From Propionimicrobium sp963511305 (GTDB lineage Bacteria; Actinomycetota; Actinomycetes; Propionibacteriales; Propionibacteriaceae), in the NCBI GenBank assembly GCA_963511305.1, contig CAUPIJ010000005.1, forward strand, positions 1-64,000: a stretch of 64,000 bases of DNA, in the 5' to 3' direction. The notes under the pieces were generated by a model. It saw only the letters and a list, made by a program, of their open reading frames with translations, was not told the origin of the DNA and searched no databases. A program made the translations under genes and the position numbers. Within the stretch, counting starts at the first letter, position 1; each line of letters begins with the position of its first letter. Of this stretch, positions 33,143 to 41,859 are shown piece by piece.

Positions 33143-35668
33143 GTGACTCAACTTGCATTGTCGGCGCCGATGAGCGGCGTTATCGTTCCATTAGAAATGG
33201 TTCCCGATCCGGTTTTCGCTAAGAAAATGGTCGGGGAAGGCATTTCGATAGACCCTATTGAGGCTTATCTTTGTGCCCCGTGCGATGGGGAAGTCGTGCT
33301 CGTCCAGCCCAGCGGTCACGCTATCACGGTGCGTCACGCTAGCGGCGTTGAAGTGTTGATGCATATCGGTTTAGAGACCGTCTCATTAGAGGGGGACGGA
33401 TTTAGCCCACTAGTCAAGGCTGGCCAGCAGGTTAAGTGCGGTGACCGGCTGATTGATTTCGATATGGATTTTGTGGCTCAAAAGGCCAAGAGTTTATTGA
33501 CTCAGGTGGTTATTTCTAATTCAGATGTGATTGAAGATTTCGCGCCAGCCGCGACGGGTGTTGTTAGCGTCGGCGATGAGCTAGCCACTATGAACGTCAA
33601 AGCAAGCGTTGACGGTGAAGAAGTGGGCGGCGCCACTGTTTCTTCGGACGCTATCGTCATTGGTAACCCAACTGGGCTGCACGCCAGGCCAACAGCCACC
33701 TTAGTGAGCATCGCCAAACAATTTGAATCAAAGATTCGGCTATATCGTGACGAAGATTCAGCCAACGCCAAATCAGTGGTTGGCGTTCTAGGTTTGGCTG
33801 TCGCTTTGGGGGACAGGGTGCGGGTGGTTGCTACCGGCCCGGACGCTGAGGACGCCGTCAAGCAGTTGCAGGCTGCTATAGCAGATGGTTTGGGTGAAGA
33901 AACTGTTGCTGTCACCGACATTCCAGCAGCCGAAAAGGCGCCGGTCAAGCAAGAGAGTGTCAGCAAAAAGCGACGCAGTGATGACCCGAATTTGTTCATC
34001 GGGGTCTCCGCTTCACCTGGGCTTGGGGTTGGCAAAGTCACACAGATGCGGCGGGAAGAAATTAAGGTTAAGGAAGAATCTGCTGCTGACAAGCATGTGG
34101 AGCGGCGTCGATTAAATACTGCGATCGACCGTTCGCTAGAAGAATTACAGGCTTTAGAATCTTCAATGTCTGACGGCTCAAAAGCGGCAATCTTTGCGGC
34201 TCACCGAGAATTATTGGCTGACCCGGATTTGCTGGATCTAGCGTCCTCCGCAATCGACAAGGGTAAAACTGCTGAGTTTGCTTGGCGTGGCGCATATCAG
34301 TCCTATGCAGACCAGTTAGCGGCAGTAGATAACGAGGTTATTGCCGGGCGCGCTAACGATGTACGCGACGTGGGGCGCCGCGTTCTAGAAGAGCTCACTG
34401 GCGAAAAGAGCGAAGAGATAAGCCATGAAGCGGGCACCATTCTTATTGCCGAGGATTTGACGCCCTCCGACGCAGCAAAGCTGGATCCAGAAAAAATTGC
34501 CGGTTTCGCGACGGTCGGCGGCGGATCGTCTAGCCACGTGGCTATCTTGGCTCGCGGGCTAGGCATTCCAGCTATCGCTGGAATAGAGGCCGCAGCACTG
34601 GATGTGCCCAATGGTGAATTAGTTTTCTTAGACGGCACTCGTGGTCAATTGCGTACCGGCGTATCTGAAGACGAAGTAAACACCATTCGGATCCGGCAAA
34701 ATAGAATCGCTGAGCGCCGAGCCGAAGCGGAAGCGCATGCCCACGAACCGGCGGTCACTACAGACGACCACAAGGTGCTAGTGGTGGCAAATATTGGTGG
34801 AGTAGAGGACGCCAAGAAAGCTGTCGCCATGGGCGGTGACGGGGTTGGGCTGTTGCGTTCGGAATTCCTTTTCTTGGGTCGCCAGCAGGCACCAAGCGAG
34901 GAAGAACAGGCTCAGATATATTCCGAAATCGCCAGCGAGCTTAAGGGCAAACCCCTAGTCATTCGCACTTTAGACGTCGGCGGTGACAAGCCGCTGCCGT
35001 ATTTGCCCATCGCTCCGGAAGAAAACCCGTTCTTAGGCTTGCGCGGGGTGCGTGTTGGTTTGGATAGGCCAAGTATTTTGCAAACCCAAGCAAGGGCAAT
35101 TTTGCATGCAGTTTCGGCTGGTGCGCAGATTTATGTGATGTTCCCAATGGTGGCCACCTTGGCTGATTTCCGTAATGCTAAAGAGATTTTCGAGGCAGAA
35201 CGAGCGAAACTTAAGGTGCCGCAAGTGCCGTTAGGCATCATGGTCGAGGTGCCATCTACGGCAATAATGGCCGAGCAATTCGCTCGTGAGGCAGACTTCT
35301 TCAGTGTCGGCACGAATGATTTGACGCAATACACTCTGGCTATGGATCGTGGTCACCCGATGCTCGCTCCACAAATTGATGCTCTCAATCCGGCGGTGTT
35401 GTCGCTTATCGGCAGAGCGGCCGAAGCTGCTCACCGTTATGACCGCTGGATAGGAGTTTGTGGCGGTGTTGCCTCAGACGAGCAGGCAGTACCACTGCTT
35501 CTTGGCCTAGGAGTGGACGAGTTGAGTTGTTCTTTACCAGCTATCGCATCCGTTAAGGCTCAAGTTCGAGCTAACTCGTACGATTGGTGCAAATCATTGG
35601 CGCAAAGCGCGCAGCGCAAGACAACCGCTCAAGAGGTTCGTGATCTCGTCCCGCTAGAGGAGGACTAA
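33143..35668 (+). CDS. PTS EIIA-HPr-EI triple-fusion phosphotransferase
   Basis: The 841-residue protein joins three PTS phosphocarriers. An EIIA-Glc type domain (about 5-130) has its phospho-His in VLMHIGLETV. An HPr domain (about 165-250) has it in GNPTGLHARPTA. Enzyme I (about 270-836) has GGGSSSHVAILARGLGIPA, the PEP-site GLLRSEFLF, FSVGTNDLTQYTLAMDR and GVCGGVASD. EI is normally a separate 570-residue protein; EIIA-HPr-EI fusions are known for NagF-like proteins of proteobacteria and occur in some actinobacteria. I chose GTG 33143 (AGGAG six nt upstream) over TTG 33125. It alone can pass phosphate from PEP to the downstream EIIBC. TTA codons are frequent, unlike neighbouring genes. Confidence 0.92.
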   Translation: MTQLALSAPMSGVIVPLEMVPDPVFAKKMVGEGISIDPIEAYLCAPCDGEVVLVQPSGHAITVRHASGVEVLMHIGLETVSLEGDGFSPLVKAGQQVKCGDRLIDFDMDFVAQKAKSLLTQVVISNSDVIEDFAPAATGVVSVGDELATMNVKASVDGEEVGGATVSSDAIVIGNPTGLHARPTATLVSIAKQFESKIRLYRDEDSANAKSVVGVLGLAVALGDRVRVVATGPDAEDAVKQLQAAIADGLGEETVAVTDIPAAEKAPVKQESVSKKRRSDDPNLFIGVSASPGLGVGKVTQMRREEIKVKEESAADKHVERRRLNTAIDRSLEELQALESSMSDGSKAAIFAAHRELLADPDLLDLASSAIDKGKTAEFAWRGAYQSYADQLAAVDNEVIAGRANDVRDVGRRVLEELTGEKSEEISHEAGTILIAEDLTPSDAAKLDPEKIAGFATVGGGSSSHVAILARGLGIPAIAGIEAAALDVPNGELVFLDGTRGQLRTGVSEDEVNTIRIRQNRIAERRAEAEAHAHEPAVTTDDHKVLVVANIGGVEDAKKAVAMGGDGVGLLRSEFLFLGRQQAPSEEEQAQIYSEIASELKGKPLVIRTLDVGGDKPLPYLPIAPEENPFLGLRGVRVGLDRPSILQTQARAILHAVSAGAQIYVMFPMVATLADFRNAKEIFEAERAKLKVPQVPLGIMVEVPSTAIMAEQFAREADFFSVGTNDLTQYTLAMDRGHPMLAPQIDALNPAVLSLIGRAAEAAHRYDRWIGVCGGVASDEQAVPLLLGLGVDELSCSLPAIASVKAQVRANSYDWCKSLAQSAQRKTTAQEVRDLVPLEED

Positions 35669-35670
35669 CA

Positions 35671-37467
35671 ATGTCTAGTGCAGCAGAAATCGTTGCCGCC
35701 CTTGGCGGATCAACAAATATCAAATCCCTAACTCACTGTGCCACCCGGCTACGTTTCGAGCTTTACGACGCCAAACTGGTTGATAGTGCCAAAGTTGAAC
35801 AAGTCAAAGGTGTAATGGGTGCAGTGCCCCAATCTGGTGACCGTTACCAGGTTATTTGTGGTGGCGGTGTGGCTACCGTATTCAACGAGATCAATAGCTT
35901 GCCCGAAATGGCTAACCGTAAAGCACCGGCTGCTGATGGAGAAATGTCTGACGCCGATATAAAGGCTGCGGCTCGCGCTGGTGGTATTCGTGGCAAAGCT
36001 GCCTGGATAGATAACTTTTTCGAATATCTATCCGATAGCTTCCGGCCCATGCTTGGGGTGCTGTTAGGCGCCTCTCTAATACTAGCGGTAGTCGCCGTTT
36101 TGGATGCATTAGGAATTGTCGATTCGCGTGCTACAGATAAAACAGCGACCTGGGTTTTTGTGGACGCGATGTGGCGTTCGGTGTTCTATTTCATGCCATT
36201 GATGGTTGCCTATAATGCCTCGAAGAAACTCAATGTTGAACCTTGGGTAGGCACGGCCGTTATGGCGGCAGTAATGACGCCAGAGTTCCTCAGTCTTGCT
36301 ACCTCCGCAGACACGGTTTGCACAACGAATGAGGCTCTCGGTACCCAAAGTTGCGTGGCTCAGGTCTTCGGGTTGAGTATGCAGCTAAATTCCTACGGCG
36401 GTCAGGTTTTCGTCCCGTTAATCATGGCTGCCGTGCTGGCACCGATATATAAGCTGTGGCAGAAAGTGATTCCGGAAAGTCTGCATATAGTCTTCGTGCC
36501 ATTCTTGTCGATTCTGATAATGATTCCAGTCACTGCTTTCTTGATTGGCCCTCTCGGAGTTTGGATTGGTACCGGACTCGGCACTGGTTTGGGATGGCTG
36601 AACACGAATGCGCCGATTGTGTTCGCGATTTTGATTCCGATGCTTTACCCGTTCCTGGTGCCGCTAGGTTTGCATTGGCCATTGAATGCCTTGATGCTTG
36701 CCAATATCCAGACCCTCGGCTACGACTTCATTCAAGGACCGATGGGGGCGTGGAACTTCGCTTGTTTCGGTGCTACCGCTGGTGTGCTGGCGATAGCGGT
36801 TAGAGATAAAGAAGAAACCATGCGGCAAACGGCAACCGGCGCTTTAGCGGCTGGTCTGCTAGGCGGTATCTCGGAGCCGTCTCTCTACGGTATTCACCTG
36901 CGCTACAAGCGGATTTATCCGAGAATGATTGCCGGCTGCTTGGTTGGCGGCATTACTATCGGCGTGTTGTCCATGATTACTGGCAGCGCCGGTCTGCAAA
37001 CGAATGCCTTTGTTTTCACCTCGATTTTGACGATCCCAGTATTCAAGCCAATGTGGATTTACGTTGTGGCTATCGTCTTAGCGTTTATCACATCCTTCTT
37101 GGCTATTCTCATTACCGATTACCGCACTCCTGAGCAGCGTCAAGCAGCTAAAGCCGGTAAAGACTTGGATGCCGTCCAGAGCGAGCCAGAGGTTATCGTC
37201 GTCACGGACGTAGAAACTAACCAGGCGAAACAGTGGATTGAGGCGCTCGGCGGCGAGGACAATATCGAAAATGTTGGGCTGCTAGCTGAAACACGGCTGC
37301 GGGTCACTGTCGCAGATTCCTCGAAGGTCGATGTGGAGGCTTTGCGCAAGGCTGGTTTGCCTGCTGCGATAGAGGTCTCGCCTGGGGTTTGGCACCTTGT
37401 TGCCGGGCTAGAGGCTGACCACTTCGAATCTGCTGTGAAGCGGCGATTGGCACCGACCAACGCCTAA
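35671..37467 (+). CDS. PTS sugar permease EIIB-EIIC with degenerate C-terminal EIIB
   Basis: The 598-residue protein has an N-terminal EIIB (1-80) with the phospho-cysteine in LTHCATRLRF, an EIIC membrane domain of the glucose superfamily, nearest in motif to the beta-glucoside/sucrose/trehalose branch (FYFMPLMVAYNASKKLNVEPWVGTAVMAAVMTPEF; GGISEPSLYGIHLRYKRIYPRM), and a C-terminal EIIB-like domain (about 520-590: WIEALGGEDNIENVGLLAETRLRVTV) in which the cysteine is replaced by alanine. It starts 2 nt after the fusion gene, with GAGGAGG inside that gene's end. The sugar cannot be assigned. Operon ends at the terminator 37490. Confidence 0.9.
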   Translation: MSSAAEIVAALGGSTNIKSLTHCATRLRFELYDAKLVDSAKVEQVKGVMGAVPQSGDRYQVICGGGVATVFNEINSLPEMANRKAPAADGEMSDADIKAAARAGGIRGKAAWIDNFFEYLSDSFRPMLGVLLGASLILAVVAVLDALGIVDSRATDKTATWVFVDAMWRSVFYFMPLMVAYNASKKLNVEPWVGTAVMAAVMTPEFLSLATSADTVCTTNEALGTQSCVAQVFGLSMQLNSYGGQVFVPLIMAAVLAPIYKLWQKVIPESLHIVFVPFLSILIMIPVTAFLIGPLGVWIGTGLGTGLGWLNTNAPIVFAILIPMLYPFLVPLGLHWPLNALMLANIQTLGYDFIQGPMGAWNFACFGATAGVLAIAVRDKEETMRQTATGALAAGLLGGISEPSLYGIHLRYKRIYPRMIAGCLVGGITIGVLSMITGSAGLQTNAFVFTSILTIPVFKPMWIYVVAIVLAFITSFLAILITDYRTPEQRQAAKAGKDLDAVQSEPEVIVVTDVETNQAKQWIEALGGEDNIENVGLLAETRLRVTVADSSKVDVEALRKAGLPAAIEVSPGVWHLVAGLEADHFESAVKRRLAPTNA

Positions 37468-37489
37468 CTGATTGGACGTCTTAATATCA

Positions 37490-37523
37490 AAAAGTACGAC
37501 CGGGACCTCCCGGTCGTACTTTT
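37490..37523. terminator. Strong intrinsic terminator after PTS operon
   Basis: AAAAGTACGACCGGGA and TCCCGGTCGTACTTTT form a 16-bp arm pair, followed by AATTT. Symmetric A/T tails allow use by the convergent relE gene too. Confidence 0.9.
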
Positions 37524-37578
37524 AATTTGCTTGTCGGGACTCTAACCGGCGAGGGCTTGCTCCTCGGAGAAAGCTATT

Positions 37579-37842
37579 TCAGTCGACGTATATCTTCGAT
37601 CGGTGACCCACATCTAGCGTGAGAATAATTAGTTCGCCACGGCGAATGTCTACGACGGCACGCCAGTCGCCTGCTCTCAGCCGCCAGAACCCAGAAAGAT
37701 TACCCGTTAAAGCTTTACACGCTGACGTTGGATCATCCAGCGTAGCCAGACGCTCAATGGCATCGAAAACGCGGCGCGTGACCTGCCTGTCCAGCTTGCG
37801 CATGGCTTTAGCGGCTCGCGGCGAATACTCGACCTTCCACAT
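37579..37842 (-). CDS. RelE/ParE-superfamily toxin
   Basis: The 87-residue protein (WKVEYSPRAAKAMRKLDRQVTRRVFDAIERLA...SGFWRLRAGDWRAVVDIRRGELIILTLDVGHRSKIY) is a RelE-type mRNA interferase by pattern: a basic helix, then R-x-R-x-G-D-W-R and G-H-R-x-x-x-Y at the C-terminus. Such toxins cut mRNA on the ribosome. Start ATG 37842 overlaps the antitoxin stop (TGATG); a GTG one codon earlier is possible. Confidence 0.92.
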   Translation of the reverse strand: MWKVEYSPRAAKAMRKLDRQVTRRVFDAIERLATLDDPTSACKALTGNLSGFWRLRAGDWRAVVDIRRGELIILTLDVGHRSKIYVD

Positions 37843-38072
37843 CACTCGAAAAGTTCCGCAGCCAATTCAGCACTTGAAATGGTAGCAGTCCGCCCTTGAC
37901 GGATTGACTCGGCTTCACTGCGAAGACTATATGCATATTCGAGTTCGTCGATTTTATCTTCTACAGCTTCCCTGACGTAGTAGGTCACTGGGCGCCCCGT
38001 AGCTGCGCTCAAATCTTCAAGCCTGCGTTTGAGATCTTTATCGACGCGCACGCTCACTACATCTGTAGACAT
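37842..38072 (-). CDS. RelB-type ribbon-helix-helix antitoxin
   Basis: The 76-residue protein has an N-terminal ribbon-helix-helix DNA-binding domain (VVSVRVDKDLKRRLEDLSAATGRPVTYYVREAVEDKI) and an acidic C-terminal tail that should bind and neutralise the toxin. It is the first gene of the pair, overlapping the toxin by one base. There is no Shine-Dalgarno; a TACAAT -10 ends 6 nt before the ATG, so the mRNA is likely leaderless and the operator lies over the promoter. Confidence 0.92.
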   Translation of the reverse strand: MSTDVVSVRVDKDLKRRLEDLSAATGRPVTYYVREAVEDKIDELEYAYSLRSEAESIRQGRTATISSAELAAELFE

Positions 38073-38073
38073 A

Positions 38074-38092
38074 GTTACATTGTATACATAAC
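38074..38092 (-). promoter_or_regulatory. Promoter/operator of the toxin-antitoxin pair
   Basis: The segment contains the palindrome TGTATACA and, on the minus strand, an extended TATACAAT -10 only 6 nt before the antitoxin ATG. A ribbon-helix-helix dimer bound here would repress its own transcription. Confidence 0.55.
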
Positions 38093-38171
38093 CTGACTCT
38101 CAACATTCAATTTTCATATTCACCAAACAATTTTCTAATATGGAATCTTTCTACCCTGGAAAGTTGAACCC

Positions 38172-38795
38172 ATGCTAGCGACCCTAACCAGTCTCGGACT
38201 TTCTGCCTCTGCCGGGCTTAACGCCTATATTCCGTTCCTAGTTGTTTCCCTGGTCGCGCGGTTTACCGATGTCATTAATCTGCCTCGGCAGTATGCCTGG
38301 ATCGAATCTCCATGGGCCATCGGCATTGCCGCGGTGCTCTTATTAGCGGATGTCTTCCTCGATAAAATTCCAGCAGTCGACACGCTTAACGACGCTGTGG
38401 GCACGGTCATTCGCCCCATGTCCGGAGGCATAGTTTTCTCTGCCGCAACAGCGGCGGAAAATTTCGAGAAGAACTCAACCTTCATGGCACAAAACCCCTG
38501 GATTGGTGTCGTTCTAGGAGTTGTTGTGGCACTGATAGTTCACGGCGGAAAAACGGTTAGCCGACCGGTACTGAACTCAGCCACCGCAGGTTTCGCAGCC
38601 CCCGTGGTTTCGACAGGCGAGGATGCCTTCTCTATAGGGATGGCAGTAAGCGCAGTTTTCCTCCCCTTTCTTGTTATCTTTTTCCTCCTCATCCTGGGAA
38701 TTACGATGTTCTTTCTTATTCGAACGGCCAGAAAACTAAAATCCCGTCGCAAGAACAAGGCAGCTCAGCGATACGATCCGGGCTCAAATTTTTAA
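38172..38795 (+). CDS. DUF4126 membrane protein
   Basis: The 207-residue protein matches DUF4126: LGLSASAGLNAYIPFLVVSLVARF at the N-terminus, LLLADVFLDKIPAVDTLNDAVGTVIRPMSGGIVFSAA, and GGKTVSRPVLNSATAGFAAPVVSTGEDAFSI. It has four to five helices and a basic C-terminal tail. The family is widespread and of unknown function. It is divergent from the toxin-antitoxin promoter. Confidence 0.85.
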   Translation: MLATLTSLGLSASAGLNAYIPFLVVSLVARFTDVINLPRQYAWIESPWAIGIAAVLLLADVFLDKIPAVDTLNDAVGTVIRPMSGGIVFSAATAAENFEKNSTFMAQNPWIGVVLGVVVALIVHGGKTVSRPVLNSATAGFAAPVVSTGEDAFSIGMAVSAVFLPFLVIFFLLILGITMFFLIRTARKLKSRRKNKAAQRYDPGSNF

Positions 38796-38941
38796 GATCA
38801 AAAGAAGGCACCCCTCGTGTATGAAGGTAGGCCCCTAAAAGTGGGGAAAGCGAATTATTGGCAAACAGCGTCTTAGAGAATAATTTGGAATCGTTTTTAG
38901 CTGCGAGAAATGGGAGATTTTCGAGACCTCAACAAATAGCG

Positions 38942-38972
38942 AGGGCCAACCGCAGCAATTGCGGTTGGCCCT
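38942..38972. terminator. Bidirectional terminator
   Basis: AGGGCCAACCGCA and TGCGGTTGGCCCT form a perfect 13-bp stem with a 5-nt loop between the convergent DUF4126 and GH3 genes. T-rich tracts follow at a short distance on either strand. Confidence 0.75.
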
Positions 38973-39006
38973 GTTAGCTACCTATTTTTTAGTAACTACG
39001 TCGCTC

Positions 39007-40728
39007 TTAGAGCTTCGCCTGCCACTTGCTAGCCCAAACTAGATCGTTCGGTGTGCCCTCGAACTCGCTCTTGCCTTCCAACTTGTCGATGGTGGCGATG
39101 ATGTTGTCCTCGTTGGCGTGGTAGGCGTTGATGTAGCACTTGACCATGGTGGCGTCGTGCAGGTGAGTGGTGAAGTTGTGGCTGACCATGAAGGTCGGAA
39201 CTTCCCAGACGTACCACGGGCACTCGTTGCTCATGGCGGTCTTCCACTGGATGCGGTAGTTGTTCTGAGCGCCGTAACCAACGACCTCAGCAACAATCAG
39301 AGCCGCATCTACTTCGTCGCGGAACTTCAGCGTCGGGCCCTTAACACGGGTGGTGCCGTCATTGACGGTGACCTCGTAGCCGCGCTTGGTCAGCTCGTCG
39401 ATGTAGAGCTGTACCGTTGCGTCGCCAGCGTCATAGATGCCGCCGACTTCACCGCTGAGGTAGTAGAGACGAATGCGCTTGTGATCCTTAGGGTTGAGCG
39501 GCAGCTGATCGAGAGTGTTCTTGACCAGGGTGATGCCCTTGTCCGCGGCGTCCTTGCGCATTGCCAGGTGCTCCTCGCAACCGACAACCGCCAGGTCTTC
39601 CTTCTTCTTCAGCAGAGTGCCGTTGGCCTTCTTCTCGTGCAGGCGCAGCTTGGCCTTCAGGCCGAGGACGCGACGGTTGGCGTCGTCCAGGCGCTCCTTG
39701 GTGATGATGCCCTTCTCGACACCGGCCTTCATGAAGTTGAAGTCCTCGTCGAGGTTGTTGAAGAACAGGAAGCAGTCACAGCCAGCGGCGATAGCGGCCG
39801 GTACGTAGTCCTCACGACGCATGGCGGAGGTCATGCCGAGCATGTGCGAGGCGTCGGTGATGACCATGCCGTTGAAGCCAAGCTTGGTCTTCAACAGATC
39901 GTTGATCAGCTCCGGTGCCAGGGTTGCAGGCAGGATGTCCTTGTCTTCCAGTTCCGGGTTCAGCTTCTTCTGGTACTCAGGCAGAGCGATGTGGCCAGCC
40001 ATGATCATCTCAACACCGTTGTCGATGTGTGCGCGATAGACCTTGCCGAAGCTCTCTTCCCACTCCTCTACGCTGAGCTCGTTGACGCCGAGCACCAGGT
40101 GCTGGTCGCGCTCCTCGGTGCCGTCACCAGGCCAGTGCTTGACGCAGGTGATGATGCCGGACTCGCGCTGGCCCTCAACGAACGGAATGGTGTACTTGAT
40201 CACGTCGTCAGCATTGGTGCCGTAAGCACGGGTGTTGACGATGGTGTTACGCCAGTTGAAGAGGATATCGACGCAGGGGTCGAAGTTGACGGTAGCGCCG
40301 ATTGCCGACATCTCACGGCCCGAAACGTAGCCAGCGTTGTAGGCCACTTCGGTGGAGCCCGAAGCCTCGGTCTGCGCGCCAGAAGCGATGTAGGTGCCGT
40401 CCTTCATGGCGCCGTTGCCGCCGGAGTCACAGTTGGCTGCGATGAGTAGCGGAATCTTCGAGGCCTTCTGCAGGCGGTTCAGAAGATCCTGAACTTCCTC
40501 AGAAGTTCCACCGTGGTAGCGTGCCACGCCAATGTGGTAGCGCTCCAGGATTTCTTCGGCGGTGTAGTCGTTACCGGAGAAGGTGTCTGCTCCGAAGTGG
40601 AACAAGTTGGTGAAAAGCTGCCCCACCTGCTCATCAAGGGTCATGGATGCGAGGGTATCTTCAACCCACTTGATCTGACCTTCGTCGAGGTTGTACGGGG
40701 CTGCTGTTAGATCTACAAGTTCTGCCAT
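39007..40728 (-). CDS. Glycoside hydrolase family 3 enzyme, NagZ-like
   Basis: The 573-residue protein has a GH3 TIM barrel (about 20-360). The Asp-His dyad typical of beta-N-acetylglucosaminidases lies in KHWPGDGTEERDQHLVLG, and the nucleophile Asp in GMVITDASHM. A second alpha/beta domain (about 380-560) follows, which NagZ lacks. There is no signal peptide, so it acts in the cytosol. Some two-domain members of this group are phosphorylases, so hydrolase versus phosphorylase is open. It lies 4 nt after the HAD gene, as one operon. Confidence 0.88.
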   Translation of the reverse strand: MAELVDLTAAPYNLDEGQIKWVEDTLASMTLDEQVGQLFTNLFHFGADTFSGNDYTAEEILERYHIGVARYHGGTSEEVQDLLNRLQKASKIPLLIAANCDSGGNGAMKDGTYIASGAQTEASGSTEVAYNAGYVSGREMSAIGATVNFDPCVDILFNWRNTIVNTRAYGTNADDVIKYTIPFVEGQRESGIITCVKHWPGDGTEERDQHLVLGVNELSVEEWEESFGKVYRAHIDNGVEMIMAGHIALPEYQKKLNPELEDKDILPATLAPELINDLLKTKLGFNGMVITDASHMLGMTSAMRREDYVPAAIAAGCDCFLFFNNLDEDFNFMKAGVEKGIITKERLDDANRRVLGLKAKLRLHEKKANGTLLKKKEDLAVVGCEEHLAMRKDAADKGITLVKNTLDQLPLNPKDHKRIRLYYLSGEVGGIYDAGDATVQLYIDELTKRGYEVTVNDGTTRVKGPTLKFRDEVDAALIVAEVVGYGAQNNYRIQWKTAMSNECPWYVWEVPTFMVSHNFTTHLHDATMVKCYINAYHANEDNIIATIDKLEGKSEFEGTPNDLVWASKWQAKL

Positions 40729-40732
40729 ATTA

Positions 40733-41671
40733 TTACTTCACTTTCGGCATAGGGACGGACTTATTGCCGGAGATGGTTTCCCACGGCACTTCATCGGGTA
40801 GATAGCTATTGAACTCATCAATGAGCTTCTGCTGGTATTCGCCGGCGTAGGTGCCATCAAGGAACTTGCCTAGAGCTTCGTCCTTGAACCTGGCCCACGA
40901 ATACTTTTCATTTCCGGGAAGAATCGGATAGTAGAGGCACTCGGCCTTCTTCGCTGCGTCGCGATCGCCGGGGGCGTCACCAATCAACATGATCTTGTCA
41001 GGATCATACTTGCCGTGCGCGGCATACTGGACGTGCTCGGCCTTGGAGCCCTGCTCCTGACCGGCGATGACGCGCATGTAAGAAGCGAGCCCGTGCGCAG
41101 TCCACTCATATTCCAGAGCGTGCAGCGGAGTGGCGGAAACGACCATGGTGTCCACGTCGTCCTGCATGGCCTCGATTGCCTCACGAACACCAGGGAACGG
41201 GCCGCAGCCGTGAACCATATCGGCGATGGTCTCGTTAACCGCGTCGCCCCAGCGGATTGCCCGCTCAATGGTCTCGGACGGGTGATCCTTGTAGTAAGCG
41301 GCGATGCCCTTGTCGGACAGCGGGTAATCGGGGTCCTGGGTGAACGCAGTTAGTTCCGGATATTCGGGGATGGTCACGCCACGCTCTGCCACCTCGGTGC
41401 GGTCGCGCAGCAGGTCGAGCAGCTGCTTCAGCGCCAGCCAGCGGTTCAGGCCGCGGGTGATGGAGCCTAGGTTCACAAATAGCGCGGTCTGCCTAGCCAG
41501 AGTGGAGATGGGCTGCAGGCCCCAGTGCTTGATGTAGCAAGGGGTGAAGCACTCCTGATGCTTGATATCCATAGCATCCATGGCGCAGCCGTCAGAGTCG
41601 ATACCAACAAAAAACTTCTTTTCGGGCTTAAGGTCAATGAGCTCCTTCACGCCCTCAGGGTAGTCAGTCAA
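40733..41671 (-). CDS. HAD-superfamily hydrolase cotranscribed with GH3
   Basis: The 312-residue protein has HAD motif I as FFVGIDSDGCAMD, motif II as TMVVSATPLHAL, and motif IV as IMLIGDAPGDRDAA. I chose TTG 41671, because AAGGAGG lies exactly 7 nt upstream; the longer frame to 41752 would translate the promoter region. It is the first gene of the operon with GH3. A role on the sugar phosphate or sugar released by the GH3 enzyme is likely from context only. Confidence 0.82.
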   Translation of the reverse strand: MTDYPEGVKELIDLKPEKKFFVGIDSDGCAMDAMDIKHQECFTPCYIKHWGLQPISTLARQTALFVNLGSITRGLNRWLALKQLLDLLRDRTEVAERGVTIPEYPELTAFTQDPDYPLSDKGIAAYYKDHPSETIERAIRWGDAVNETIADMVHGCGPFPGVREAIEAMQDDVDTMVVSATPLHALEYEWTAHGLASYMRVIAGQEQGSKAEHVQYAAHGKYDPDKIMLIGDAPGDRDAAKKAECLYYPILPGNEKYSWARFKDEALGKFLDGTYAGEYQQKLIDEFNSYLPDEVPWETISGNKSVPMPKVK

Positions 41672-41693
41672 AATAGAGCCTCCTTGCTCCTCA

Positions 41694-41747
41694 ACTTGTG
41701 CAAACAAATCTCTATTCTCTATAATCGGCGATTTTCCCGACTTGTGC
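41694..41747 (-). promoter_or_regulatory. Promoter with two ACTTGTGC direct repeats
   Basis: ACTTGTGC occurs at 41694-41701 and 41740-41747, 46 bp apart. Between them, on the minus strand, lies TATAGA, a plausible -10. The paired sites flanking a -10 look like operators for the HAD-GH3 operon. Confidence 0.45.
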
Positions 41748-41859
41748 CACAACTTTAGAAATGTTGCCGGATTACGCGGAAACAGTAGGCAAAAAGGCTG
41801 AACTCCAGTTCAAACCCCTAAAGGGACGGAGCACAACTGGGCAACTATTTACGTGATGA

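Noticed and set aside
39118..40449. 443-codon open frame on the plus strand
   Set aside because: It lies wholly antisense to the GH3 gene, is very rich in Val, Asp and Leu, and has no family pattern; a shadow of codon bias.
41672..41752. Longer N-terminus for the HAD protein
   Set aside because: It would translate the promoter region; the TTG at 41671 has an ideal AAGGAGG site.
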